This document shows positions 8,737 through 16,489 of a DNA stretch of 64,000 bases, in pieces. The stretch's first letter is position 1; every line of letters begins with the position of its first letter. Source of the DNA: Flavobacterium johnsoniae UW101 (lineage in GTDB: Bacteria > Bacteroidota > Bacteroidia > Flavobacteriales > Flavobacteriaceae). A program made the position numbers and the translations under genes. The notes below the pieces were generated by a model that was given only the letters and a program-made list of their open reading frames with translations, was not told the DNA's origin and did no database searches. The stretch covers positions 3,658,001-3,722,000 of the forward strand of contig NC_009441.1 of assembly GCF_000016645.1 (NCBI RefSeq). The letters run 5' to 3'.

Positions 8737-9777
8737 ATGAAAAAAAGAGCCATCCTAGCTTTATTAGTTATTCTTTTCGCCGGACAATCGTTCGCACAAC
8801 GCAAAAAATCAAATACTATGGAATTAACAAAAGATAAAAATCATTACACATTCAATCTGAGTGATATGGTTACGAGACAAAAAGTATCATACCAAAACAA
8901 ATTTGGAATTTTAATTGCCGCAGACTTATATATTCCAAAAGATTTTGACAGTTCTAAAAAATATGCAACCATAATTGTTGGCCCGCCTTATGGTGGCGTA
9001 AAAGAACAGGGGGCTGGAATCTATGCTCAGAATATGGCTGAGCGTGGTTTTATAGCTTTGGCCTTTGACCCTTCTTTTAAAGGATTCAGCGGCGGCGAGC
9101 CTAGAAATGCGTCTTCTCCAGATATTTTTGTGGAAGATTTCAGCGCGGCAGTTGATTTTATGGGGACTCGCGATTTCATCAATCGCAATAAAATAGGTGT
9201 AATCGGAATGTGTGGAAGCGGCGGATTTTCTCTAAGTGCAGCTGCCAGTGACAGAAGGATTAAAGCTGTAGCAACAGTGAGTATGTATGATATAGCAAGA
9301 GCTGAGGCAAACGGCTGGAAAGATTCTATGACCGAAGAACAGCGCAACAAAAGATTGGATGATATTGGTGAACAGCGTTGGAAAGATTTCGGTAAAACGC
9401 CAGCATTAAACCCTAAAGGGGCGCCTGAAAAATTTGACGAAAATACAAATCCGATCAGCCGTGAGTTTGCCGAATATTATTCTACACCTCGTGGTTATCA
9501 TCCAAATTCATTAACACAGCATACTGTGGCGAGTTCAAGCTCGATGATGAACTTTCCAATACTTACTCATTTAAAATCCATCTCGCCAAGACCTATTCTA
9601 TTAATAATTGGTGAAACAGCGCATTCAAGATATTTTAGTGAAGACATTTACAAAATGGCGGCTGAACCAAAAGAGTTATACATTGTTCCAAACGCTGGAC
9701 ATGTTGATTTATATGACAAAGTAGAATTAATTCCGTTTGATAAATTAGAAACCTTTTTTAAGGAAAACTTGAAATAA
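8737..9777 (+). CDS. Exported alpha/beta hydrolase (dienelactone-hydrolase-like)
   Basis: The 346-residue protein carries a signal peptide (cleavage near SFAQ) and an alpha/beta hydrolase core. VGPPYGGVKEQ is the oxyanion-loop region and FDPSFKGFSGG follows. GMCGSGG near residue 158 is the nucleophile elbow, where the catalytic residue would be Cys as in dienelactone hydrolases. NAGHVDLYD near the end supplies the His. It resembles YcjY-type esterases. Its substrate is unknown. Linkage to the MFS gene suggests modification of the compound that is exported. Confidence 0.75.
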   Translation: MKKRAILALLVILFAGQSFAQRKKSNTMELTKDKNHYTFNLSDMVTRQKVSYQNKFGILIAADLYIPKDFDSSKKYATIIVGPPYGGVKEQGAGIYAQNMAERGFIALAFDPSFKGFSGGEPRNASSPDIFVEDFSAAVDFMGTRDFINRNKIGVIGMCGSGGFSLSAAASDRRIKAVATVSMYDIARAEANGWKDSMTEEQRNKRLDDIGEQRWKDFGKTPALNPKGAPEKFDENTNPISREFAEYYSTPRGYHPNSLTQHTVASSSSMMNFPILTHLKSISPRPILLIIGETAHSRYFSEDIYKMAAEPKELYIVPNAGHVDLYDKVELIPFDKLETFFKENLK

Positions 9778-9809
9778 ATATTTTTTCCTATTCAAACAAA
9801 GAATCTATG

Positions 9810-9836
9810 GGCTGAAGTTTATACTTCAGCCTTTTT
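9810..9836 (+). terminator. Intrinsic terminator after the hydrolase
   Basis: GGCTGAAGT pairs perfectly with ACTTCAGCC around loop TTAT and is followed by TTTTT. It lies 32 bp after the hydrolase stop and ends the MFS / hydrolase transcript. Confidence 0.85.
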
Positions 9837-9998
9837 ACAAACCGCTCTCCAGTAATAATTTAAAGTAATTATCTTAAAAGTCAACTGAAAAATATTATAA
9901 TTTCTTTAAATCATTGATAAAATGATTTGTAAATTGTGAAATAAGGGCATCCAGAGAAAAATGGCACCAGTTGAAGACAGTTTTCTCTTTGCTTTTTT
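9837..9998 (+). repeat. Intergenic element, copy 3 (5' end lost)
   Basis: This copy begins at ACAAACCGC directly after the hydrolase terminator and keeps AATTATCTTA, TTTCTTTAAATCATTGATAA and GATTTGTAAATTGTG. The upstream arm of the outer pairing is missing, replaced by the gene terminator. Its end has AGAGAAAA / TTTTCTCT arms with a 20-base spacer. It looks truncated, perhaps by insertion of the neighbouring gene block. Confidence 0.5.
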
Positions 9999-10199
9999 GG
10001 TCTTGCTACCTTCTGCTAAAAAAAATAAATCAAATTTTATAAATGTCTACTGTTTAATATCTATTGTAAATAATAGCATTTTGCAATTGAAGCAACTGTT
10101 TATTTGAAATAAAAATTTTAAGATTGTGTATTTTATATAAATTAATTATCCAAAAATATTTATTAAAAATTATTTGAGAAATCAAGTAAATTTTTACAT

Positions 10200-10360
10200 C
10201 AATCCCCAACAGGACATCTAAATCAAATTTACAAAGCCATTATAAGACAGACACTACATATAGAAAGCCAATTTCTTCAAATCATCCAAAAATGATGTTG
10301 TAATTTGTCCTGTCGAGGTCACTAAAAGAGACAACTAATTACTAGTTGTCTCTTTTTTTT
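10200..10360 (+). ncRNA. Candidate structured RNA / intergenic repeat, copy 4 (diverged)
   Basis: This is the most diverged copy, yet the outer pairing is kept with different bases. ACAGGACA (10209-10216) is an exact complement of TGTCCTGT (10306-10313) at the positions where other copies have AACGAT / ATTGTT. It ends in AAAAGAGACAACTA / TAGTTGTCTCTTTT with a T-run. The changes on both sides favour conservation of RNA pairing over simple repeat identity. It lies in the gap before the HxlR gene; nothing convincing was seen in 9999-10199. Confidence 0.5.
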
Positions 10361-10568
10361 ATACCCTAATGTGTAGATATTTCAAGCCTTCACAGCCTAA
10401 TATTTGTGGTTCGATTTTTTCACGAGAAATTCTTAGTCTGTTTGAAATAAACAGTCTTAAAGTGGCGCTATCAGAGAATTAATCAAAGCTGAACGATGGT
10501 TCGAAATCCCGTTAAGGATATAGATTTTTTTTCTCTTTTGGTTTATCGTAATTTTTTGATACTAAATA
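10316..10568. repeat. Long direct repeat, right copy
   Basis: This is the partner of 6021-6272, with scattered substitutions. The match begins at GGTCACT, runs through the terminator of element copy 4 and continues about 205 bp beyond it. The offset between the copies is about 4.3 kb, and the repeat ends about 50 bp from the HxlR gene stop. Confidence 0.8.
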
Positions 10569-10617
10569 CAATAATTCCAAAATAATTTTAGCTTCCTTCT
10601 CATCTACCTGAGTATCA

Positions 10618-11040
10618 TTATTTTGATACAATCGCTTTTTTCATTTTGCCAGTCAGCTTATCTATAAAAGCCTGTTTATCTTTCTTGATTTCTTTTAAAA
10701 ATTCAATGTGATGCTCAGAAAGCATAAAATACTTTTCGCCCCAGATATACATCTCGATTAATACCGGAAGCAGATTAATGCCCTTCTCAGAGAGTTGATA
10801 TAAAAATTTTACTTTGCTTTCGGGGTGATCCAGCTTTACAATGATCCCTGCGTCTTCAAGAGTTGATAATCTTGCGGCAAGGATGTTAGTTGCAATTTTT
10901 TCATCCGATTTCAGAAAATCACCATAAGTGCACTTCTTATAATACATCAGATCACGTACAATTAACAGTGACCATTTATCTCCAAACAAATCAAGCGAAC
11001 TGCTCACCGGACAGCCCGACCTTTTTTTAATTTCTTTCAT
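10618..11040 (-). CDS. HxlR-family transcriptional regulator
   Basis: The 140-residue winged helix protein has GCPVSSSLDLFGDKWSLLIV near its start, with the conserved Cys of the HxlR/DUF24 family, then the wing (TYGDFLKSDEKIATNILAAR) and a helical tail. I take ATG 11040 because it starts just before the conserved domain. The frame extends upstream through the operator region, which is unlikely to be translated. It is divergent from the crotonase gene. In this family the Cys often senses electrophiles or oxidants, which fits the adjacent quinone-reductase-like gene. Confidence 0.85.
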   Translation of the reverse strand: MKEIKKRSGCPVSSSLDLFGDKWSLLIVRDLMYYKKCTYGDFLKSDEKIATNILAARLSTLEDAGIIVKLDHPESKVKFLYQLSEKGINLLPVLIEMYIWGEKYFMLSEHHIEFLKEIKKDKQAFIDKLTGKMKKAIVSK

Positions 11041-11053
11041 TATTATTTCAACT

Positions 11054-11109
11054 ACTTGCATTTTGCAAGTAAATTTAATTATATTTGTACTTTCAATTTG
11101 CAAGTAAAA
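11054..11109. promoter_or_regulatory. HxlR operator and crotonase promoter
   Basis: ACTTGCA-TTT-TGCAAGT (11054-11070) is a perfect palindrome, and a second half-site TTTGCAAGTAAA lies at about 11096-11107. TATATTTG at 11080-11087 matches the Bacteroidetes -7 consensus TAnnTTTG. TTG at 11056-11058, inside the left palindrome arm, sits 21 bp upstream as a -33 element. HxlR binding would therefore cover the -33 box of the crotonase promoter. Confidence 0.65.
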
Positions 11110-11139
11110 TTACAAAAAATTAACCAAAACGACTACATT

Positions 11140-11943
11140 ATGATTTTTACCACACACAAAATTACAAATGGATACTGGAAAATCAGTTTCAACAATCCTC
11201 CTATTAACATGTTTGATACCGAATTTTCTAAACAGTTAATGACTATAATGGACGAACTGGAGTCAAATGAAAACCTAAAAGTTGTAGTCTTTGAGAGTGA
11301 AAATCCAGACTTTTTTGTTGCTCATGTAGAATTGCTAAATGTTGGAGACTTTCCAAAAGGAACCGGAAAAACAGGCCTTTCTATAGCTTGGCCAGATATT
11401 GCGCGCAGACTGGAACTTGCCCCTTTTGTAACCATAGCTTCCATCCGTGGCCGTGCCAGAGGACTTGGAAGTGAATTTGCACAAGCATTTGATTTACGCT
11501 TTGCCAGCAGAGAGAAAGCATTCTTGGCTCAGGTAGAAATAGGAATAGGTTCATTTCCTGGTGGCGGAGGACTTGAGCGTCTGCATCTCCTTACAGGACG
11601 CAGCCGAGCTCTTGAAATTATTTTAAGCGGTAACGATTATGATGCAGATACGGCCGCTTTCTATGGCTGGATAAACCGTTCAATTCCAGACGCTGAACTG
11701 GATGAATATGTTGAAAAATTTGCAAAGCGCATAGATTCATTTGACAAAAAACCAATTGCTGCCATAAAGCAGATTATGAACCAAAGAGCCAAACTTCCTT
11801 CAAACGAAGAAATTTTAGACACACAGGTTAAATTCTTTGCTTCACTTGAGGAGCCGGAAGCGCGCAATCGTATTAAGAATCTATTTGAAAGAGGACTCCA
11901 GCAAAATGGCGATCTGGAACTAAATCTTGCTAATAACATCTAA
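11140..11943 (+). CDS. Enoyl-CoA hydratase/isomerase family protein
   Basis: The 267-residue crotonase-fold protein shows the FVAHVELL and IASIRGRARGLGSEFAQAFD blocks that form the oxyanion hole, then GIGSFPGGGGLERL. The acidic catalytic residues of classical enoyl-CoA hydratases are not obvious, so the reaction (hydration, isomerisation or other) is open. I take ATG 11140, which follows the promoter by about 45 bp. The longer frame to 11056 overlaps the operator. It is followed 4 bp later by the quinone-reductase-like gene, so the two form one transcript under HxlR. Confidence 0.75.
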   Translation: MIFTTHKITNGYWKISFNNPPINMFDTEFSKQLMTIMDELESNENLKVVVFESENPDFFVAHVELLNVGDFPKGTGKTGLSIAWPDIARRLELAPFVTIASIRGRARGLGSEFAQAFDLRFASREKAFLAQVEIGIGSFPGGGGLERLHLLTGRSRALEIILSGNDYDADTAAFYGWINRSIPDAELDEYVEKFAKRIDSFDKKPIAAIKQIMNQRAKLPSNEEILDTQVKFFASLEEPEARNRIKNLFERGLQQNGDLELNLANNI

Positions 11944-11947
11944 AAAT

Positions 11948-12949
11948 ATGAAAGCATACATCTTCCCTAAATATGGCAAAACAGAAAAATTATTACTCAG
12001 CGATGTAAAAATACCTGAAATTGGAGATTATGAGGTATTAGTAGAAATTCATGCTGCCAGCATCAACCAGCTGGACTTAAAAATAAAAAATGGGGATTTC
12101 AAGTTAATCCTTCATTACCAATTACCTTTAATATTAGGTCATGATATTGCAGGAATAGTAGTGGAAACTGGCTCAAAAGTCAGCCGCTTTAAAATTGGAG
12201 ACCAGATTTATGGACGAGCAGCCGATTTTCATATCGGTTCCTTCGCGGAATATATTGCTGTTAATGAAAATGATCTGGCAGTAAAACCTATAAATATATC
12301 AATGGAGCAGGCAGCATCAATTCCATTGGTCGGACTAACTGTATGGCAGGCATTCGTCGAAAAAGCGAAACTTCGTAAAGGCCAAAAAGTTTTTATTCAA
12401 GCAGGTTCTGGCGGAGTTGGCACAATAGCAATTCAGTTTGCCAAACATCTTGGGGCATTTGTCGCCACGACAGCCAGCGAAAAGAATTTTGACATGCTGA
12501 AAGCCCTTGGAGCTGATATTATAATAGATTACAAAAAGGATAACTTTGAAAATATTCTTAAAGATTATGATGTGGTACTTAATAGCCAGGATGTTAAAAC
12601 ACTTGAAAAATCATTGACAATTTTAAAACCGGGAGGCAGTATTATCTCAATTTCTGGACCTCCAACTCCAGAGTTTGCAAAATCAATAGGCGCATCAGCA
12701 ATAATACGCTTCATTATTTGGCTGACCAGCCTAAAAATCCGTAATAGGGCTAAAAATTTAAATATTAATTATTCCTTCTTATTCATGAAGGCGAACGGAA
12801 GACAACTCGAACAAATAAATAATTTACTAGAATCTAAAGCAATTAAACCAGTTGTGGATAAAGTATTTTCTTTTGAACAAACCAACGATGCTGTTGAATA
12901 TATGGAAAAAGGACATGCAAAAGGAAAAGTGGTTGTAAAAATAAAATGA
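11948..12949 (+). CDS. NADP-dependent quinone oxidoreductase-like protein (zinc-type ADH superfamily)
   Basis: The 333-residue medium-chain dehydrogenase/reductase has an N-terminal GroES-like domain (LILGHDIAGIVVETGS). Its nucleotide-binding Rossmann motif is QAGSGGVGTIAIQFAKHLGA (about residues 155-175). It lacks the Cys/His zinc ligands of true alcohol dehydrogenases, as quinone reductases do. It should reduce a quinone or enone with NADPH in the cytoplasm. Linkage to an HxlR regulator is common for such electrophile-response genes. It starts 4 bp after the crotonase stop. Confidence 0.8.
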   Translation: MKAYIFPKYGKTEKLLLSDVKIPEIGDYEVLVEIHAASINQLDLKIKNGDFKLILHYQLPLILGHDIAGIVVETGSKVSRFKIGDQIYGRAADFHIGSFAEYIAVNENDLAVKPINISMEQAASIPLVGLTVWQAFVEKAKLRKGQKVFIQAGSGGVGTIAIQFAKHLGAFVATTASEKNFDMLKALGADIIIDYKKDNFENILKDYDVVLNSQDVKTLEKSLTILKPGGSIISISGPPTPEFAKSIGASAIIRFIIWLTSLKIRNRAKNLNINYSFLFMKANGRQLEQINNLLESKAIKPVVDKVFSFEQTNDAVEYMEKGHAKGKVVVKIK

Positions 12950-13094
12950 TCACAAACTTCTTTTTTAATTGTCATCAATAAATTTTGACCCAAATATTTT
13001 CCTAATTATTATTTAAATACTTCAATACTTTGAATTTTTGACGACAAAAGTTTATGAACACAAATTAATTCTATAAAATCATATGTTTATCTAA

Positions 13095-13281
13095 TTAACG
13101 ATTTTTAACATCTAACCCTAACAAGACATACAAACCACAACTGAAGAAAAATTTAAAATAATTATCTTACAAATTCAAAGAAAAATAAGCCAATTTCTTT
13201 AAATCATTCATAAAATGGTTTGTAAATTGTTCAGTAAGGTCACTAAAAGAGACAACTAGTTAATAGTTGTCTCTTTTTTTT
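13095..13281 (+). ncRNA. Candidate structured RNA / intergenic repeat, copy 5
   Basis: This copy is closest to copies 1 and 2. AACAA (13120-13124) pairs with TTGTT (13227-13231), ACAAACC (13130-13136) pairs perfectly with GGTTTGT (13217-13223), and the AAATT...AATTT inner hairpin is present. It ends in GAGACAACTA / TAGTTGTCTC plus nine T's. It is the last copy, and none was found in the rest of the window. Confidence 0.5.
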
Positions 13282-13316
13282 ATACCATAAAATTACTCTT
13301 TACATCTCGACATTTA

Positions 13317-13436
13317 TTACTTATTTCCCACTGAATTATACTTCATTTTCTTCGACAGGCTGCCCAGCAGTTTTAATTTTTATCCTAATTCTTCTGTCCA
13401 TGGCAATCCTATACACAAACGCATACAGTTTTGAAA
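13317..13436 (-). pseudogene. C-terminal remnant resembling a MocR-type aminotransferase
   Basis: On the minus strand a start-less frame reads FQNCMRLCIGLPWTEELG, an in-frame TAA, then KLKLLGSLSKKM and a second stop. The pattern C-(M)RL-x2-G-x-PWTEEL ... LGSL resembles the end of MocR/GntR-type regulators with an aminotransferase domain (CLRINxGHPWTxE ... LGRL in the family, from memory). No other part of the gene is present, so it is a decayed fragment left between the intergenic element and the methyltransferase gene. Confidence 0.4.
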
Positions 13437-13447
13437 CAAAGTCAAAA

Positions 13448-13498
13448 TAGACCGTAAATAAAACTAGTATGTTCTTTAATATAATTTTTTACGGTCTA
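13448..13498 (-). terminator. Hairpin downstream of the methyltransferase
   Basis: TAGACCGTAAA (13448-13458) is an exact inverted copy of TTTACGGTCTA (13488-13498), with a 29-bp spacer and TTTT following on the minus strand. It lies 38 bp after the methyltransferase stop. The long loop makes it a weaker terminator candidate, and a regulator site is an alternative. Confidence 0.35.
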
Positions 13499-13536
13499 AA
13501 ATAACTGATTTCTCCAATAAACTGAATTAAAATTTA

Positions 13537-14415
13537 TTAACTAACCGGTTTTCTGCATACTATTGCAGTAAAATCAAAAGAAGCATTTTTAGATGTGCCC
13601 GCATGTTCGGAAATTTCGATTGTGTCCTGAAGACCATACGCTCCAAACTCTTTCTGTATAGAATCGGAATCATAAAAGAAAATCTGTACTCCCTGAGCAT
13701 TTTCAAAAGTATCCGGCGCAATCTCCCTGCCAAGGCCATAATTAGAGCTTGTTTTTGATAATACCGAAAAATACATGTATCCGCCGGGCTTTAACTGATT
13801 ATAACAAGCATTAAGCATATCAGTCCGTTGTGCTGTATTTAAGAGATAAAGAAGTCCATGACAAAAAATTCCGTCATAAATAATATCATTAAAAGGCATT
13901 TCGGTTACAGATCCATGAATTATTTCTACTTTTCCATTATAGTTCTGTTCTGCAATACGAATAGCTGTTTCAGATATTTCAATCCCAGTAACATTCATAC
14001 CGTTATTCATGAAAAGCTGTGCATTTCTGCCATATCCAAATCCCGGAATAAGTATATTTTTAAGACTGCTTGTACTAAACAATTCATTAGCCAGAATGGC
14101 AGATTTTGCTGGTTCCAATCCCCATACAGTGTTATTAGACTGGAAACAAGTGTCCCACTGTTCCTGCATCTCTTTTGAAGAGTTTTTTTTCAACAGGCAC
14201 AGCCTATCAGGAATAATTTTGCAGGAAAAACCTAAGCATAATACTGTTTCGATAATCTTTTCACTATTAATAAACTCCGCTTCTACCCTCAATATGCGAT
14301 CCTGGTCATCTAGGTCGAAATTAATCGTATAGTCGGCAAACTCTTTCTTTAAAGCCTCGCTCAACTTATCCGCAAGTTTTTTATCTGTTATATCCGTTTT
14401 AAAAATTTCAATCAT
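13537..14415 (-). CDS. SAM-dependent methyltransferase with N-terminal ferredoxin-like domain
   Basis: Residues 1-75 form a small alpha/beta domain whose predicted pattern resembles an HMA-like fold (FKTDITDKKLADKLSEALKK ... FLCLGFSCK region) but lacks a CxxC pair. Residues 95-290 are a class I methyltransferase: VWGLEPAKSA, the SAM-binding LIPGFGYGRNAQLF motif, GIEISETAI, and FCHGLLYLL near motif IV. The catalytic half resembles small-molecule or tellurite/thiol-type methyltransferases. The fusion is unusual. It is divergent from the second HxlR gene, whose large palindromic operator lies between them. Confidence 0.65.
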   Translation of the reverse strand: MIEIFKTDITDKKLADKLSEALKKEFADYTINFDLDDQDRILRVEAEFINSEKIIETVLCLGFSCKIIPDRLCLLKKNSSKEMQEQWDTCFQSNNTVWGLEPAKSAILANELFSTSSLKNILIPGFGYGRNAQLFMNNGMNVTGIEISETAIRIAEQNYNGKVEIIHGSVTEMPFNDIIYDGIFCHGLLYLLNTAQRTDMLNACYNQLKPGGYMYFSVLSKTSSNYGLGREIAPDTFENAQGVQIFFYDSDSIQKEFGAYGLQDTIEISEHAGTSKNASFDFTAIVCRKPVS

Positions 14416-14479
14416 AATTATATTTTTTAATCCTCGTCAAACTTTTATATTTCCTTTTTACATTCCAAAATTACTTATA

Positions 14480-14535
14480 TTTACTTTCCAAATGATAGCA
14501 CTTCCCTTTTGGAAAGTACTTTCCAAAAGGGAAGT
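14480..14535. promoter_or_regulatory. Large palindromic operator between methyltransferase and HxlR
   Basis: ACTTCCCTTTTGGAAAGT at 14500-14517 is followed at once by its exact reverse complement at 14518-14535, giving a perfect 36-bp palindrome. An extra half-site TTTACTTTCCAAA lies at 14480-14492. The position, centred 38 bp from the HxlR ATG and about 100 bp from the methyltransferase ATG, suits control of both genes by the HxlR protein. It could also fold into a long hairpin in RNA. Confidence 0.65.
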
Positions 14536-14554
14536 GAACTAAAATAAAAATTGC

Positions 14555-14893
14555 ATGATACCACAAGAAAAAGACTGCTCAAAAGCTATGCTTTCTATAA
14601 AAGATGCACTCGAAGCAGTGAGCGGAAACTGGAAACTGCTTATTCTTTATGCTCTTTGTTCCGGTCCAAAGCGTTTCACTGAGCTAAAGAAAGAAGTAAT
14701 TGGGATTACAGATAAAACTCTTGCCAGAGAATTAAAAAATCTTCAGGCTGATAAACTTATAAGCCGGCACGTTTATGACAAAACACCAATATTAATCGAA
14801 TATCAAATAACAGACCATGGAAGATCACTGAACAAAGTATTGTATGAATTGTGGAACTGGGGTCTTTCGCATCGCAGAGAGGTAATTGGCTGA
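14555..14893 (+). CDS. HxlR-family transcriptional regulator
   Basis: The 112-residue winged helix protein has KDCSKAMLSIKDALEAVSGN with the N-terminal Cys, then NWKLLILYALCSGPKRFTEL, GITDKTLARELKNLQADKLI (recognition helix) and a C-terminal dimerisation helix. It is of normal length for the family. It likely represses the divergent methyltransferase and itself through the adjacent palindrome, a view that rests on position only. Confidence 0.85.
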   Translation: MIPQEKDCSKAMLSIKDALEAVSGNWKLLILYALCSGPKRFTELKKEVIGITDKTLARELKNLQADKLISRHVYDKTPILIEYQITDHGRSLNKVLYELWNWGLSHRREVIG

Positions 14894-14923
14894 AGACAGC
14901 TCAGTCATAAAATAATTTTAATT

Positions 14924-14954
14924 AAAAATGTCTCAATAATGGGACATTTTTTTT
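14924..14954 (+). terminator. Intrinsic terminator after HxlR, overlapping the next promoter
   Basis: AAAAATGTCTC pairs with GGGACATTTTT around AATAAT and runs into a T-tract. The last T of the tract (14954) is also the first base of TATATTTG (14954-14961), a match to the -7 consensus, just 5 bp before the TetR ATG. Confidence 0.7.
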
Positions 14955-14966
14955 ATATTTGTACCT

Positions 14967-15524
14967 ATGAAAGACACAAAAGGTAAAATAATTGAATCTG
15001 CAATATCAGTTCTTAACAAAGATGAAACAGCCTCTATAGAGCAGATAGCGATTGCAGCAGGAGTTACAAGACGTACAATACATCGCTGCTTTAAGGATAG
15101 ATTGAACTTAATTGAGCACTGCAAAGAGAATATGCTGGCTGTGTGCAATGAAAAAATGACAAGTGCATTTAAATCGAGCGCGGATCCTGTTACACAAATT
15201 GAATATATGCTGTATGCAGCAATTGAAGTTGGAAACCAATACTGCTTTTTAAAAAAATTGTATCAGCATACTGATTATTCTGAAATTAAAAAGAACAGTG
15301 AATCTGAATATGAGAATGTCAGGCTGGAATGGTTCAAACTTATAGAAAACCTGCAGTATAATGGTCACATTGATACTGAATTAACAATTGGCTGGATATA
15401 CAATTTATTTGGAGGAATAATTGAAACATCTGTCATTTCCGTGCAATCAGGCAACACATCACTTAACGAGGTCAAAAAGTTTGCTTGGATTTCTTTGAAA
15501 GGAGGTATTAGTTTAAATAGATAA
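14967..15524 (+). CDS. TetR/AcrR-family transcriptional regulator
   Basis: The 185-residue protein has an N-terminal helix-turn-helix (IIESAISVLNKDETASIEQI, then AIAAGVTRRTIHRCFKDR at about residues 28-46) and a helical ligand-binding tail. It lies 62 bp upstream of the hydrolase gene, which it may regulate in the same transcript. The -7-like box TATATTTG ends only 5 bp before the ATG, so its mRNA may be leaderless, or a different promoter may be used. Confidence 0.8.
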   Translation: MKDTKGKIIESAISVLNKDETASIEQIAIAAGVTRRTIHRCFKDRLNLIEHCKENMLAVCNEKMTSAFKSSADPVTQIEYMLYAAIEVGNQYCFLKKLYQHTDYSEIKKNSESEYENVRLEWFKLIENLQYNGHIDTELTIGWIYNLFGGIIETSVISVQSGNTSLNEVKKFAWISLKGGISLNR

Positions 15525-15585
15525 GAACTGTAATTAAATCCAGACTTAATTTCTACGGATATAACGAATAAATAAAAAAGCAAAA

Positions 15586-16461
15586 ATGAATCTTTACAAC
15601 GACGAATCTTTAATACAGCAGATACCCGGTTTTAAAAATAACTATACTACAGTAAATGGAGTCAATTTGCACTATGTAACGGGAGGACAAGGCAGTCCAT
15701 TAGTCTTAATTCCGGGATGGCCGCAAACTTGGTGGAGTTATCGTAAAATTATGCCCATTTTAGCAGAAAAGCACAGCCTTATTGTTGTTGATTTACGAGG
15801 AATGGGTTCATCGGAAAAACCTTTAGACGGCTACACTAAAAAAAATATGGCCCAGGATATTCAATTGTTAATTGCACATTTGGGATACAAAAAAATAAAT
15901 ATTGCAGGTCATGATATTGGAGCTGCAGTTGCTTTTAGTTATGCTGCTAACTTTCCTGAAAATACAGATAAACTTATCATTTTAGATACTCCGCACCCCG
16001 ACGAAAACATATACAAACTGCCAATGATGCCTATTGGAAATCCTGTATTTCCTTGGTGGCTTGCTTTTAACCAAGTAAAACAACTACCCGAAGAATTGCT
16101 GGAAGGACGTTATGATATATTGCAAAATTATATCTTTAATCACCTTTTGATTGACCCCGAAGCAATTAATGAGTTTGACAGAAAAGTCTATGCTGAGGCC
16201 TATAACAATAAAGATGCAATAAGAAGCTCTAATGGCTGGTACCAAGCCTTTACTGAAGACATTCAGGATATCAAACAATACAAAAAAGTCCAAATCCCTG
16301 CCATAGGAATTGGAAGTCAGGAAGGAGCAAAAATGCTTAGTTATTTCTTTTCTGTTTATCTTGAAAATTTTAGCATAGAAGAAATAGAAAATTCCGGTCA
16401 CTTTATACATGAAGAAAAACCGGAGCTTACAGCGTTACTGATAAATAATTTTTTAATCTAA
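15586..16461 (+). CDS. Alpha/beta hydrolase, epoxide-hydrolase / dehalogenase-like
   Basis: The 291-residue cytoplasmic enzyme has the oxyanion motif PGWPQTWWSY (about 43-52), a nucleophile elbow AGHDIGAAVAF with Asp as nucleophile, a cap domain (about 130-215), and the catalytic His in SGHFIHEE (about 267). Asp as nucleophile and the HGxP-like loop point to the epoxide hydrolase / haloacetate dehalogenase branch rather than a serine esterase. The substrate is unknown. It probably belongs with the TetR gene upstream. Confidence 0.75.
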   Translation: MNLYNDESLIQQIPGFKNNYTTVNGVNLHYVTGGQGSPLVLIPGWPQTWWSYRKIMPILAEKHSLIVVDLRGMGSSEKPLDGYTKKNMAQDIQLLIAHLGYKKINIAGHDIGAAVAFSYAANFPENTDKLIILDTPHPDENIYKLPMMPIGNPVFPWWLAFNQVKQLPEELLEGRYDILQNYIFNHLLIDPEAINEFDRKVYAEAYNNKDAIRSSNGWYQAFTEDIQDIKQYKKVQIPAIGIGSQEGAKMLSYFFSVYLENFSIEEIENSGHFIHEEKPELTALLINNFLI

Positions 16462-16489
16462 AAATCTTAATCATCTAATGTCAAAACTA

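Noticed and set aside
235..13281. Integron attC sites as an explanation for the five intergenic elements
   Set aside because: There are no conserved GTTRRRY/RYYYAAC core sites, no integrase gene in the window, and modules are multi-gene with their own promoters.
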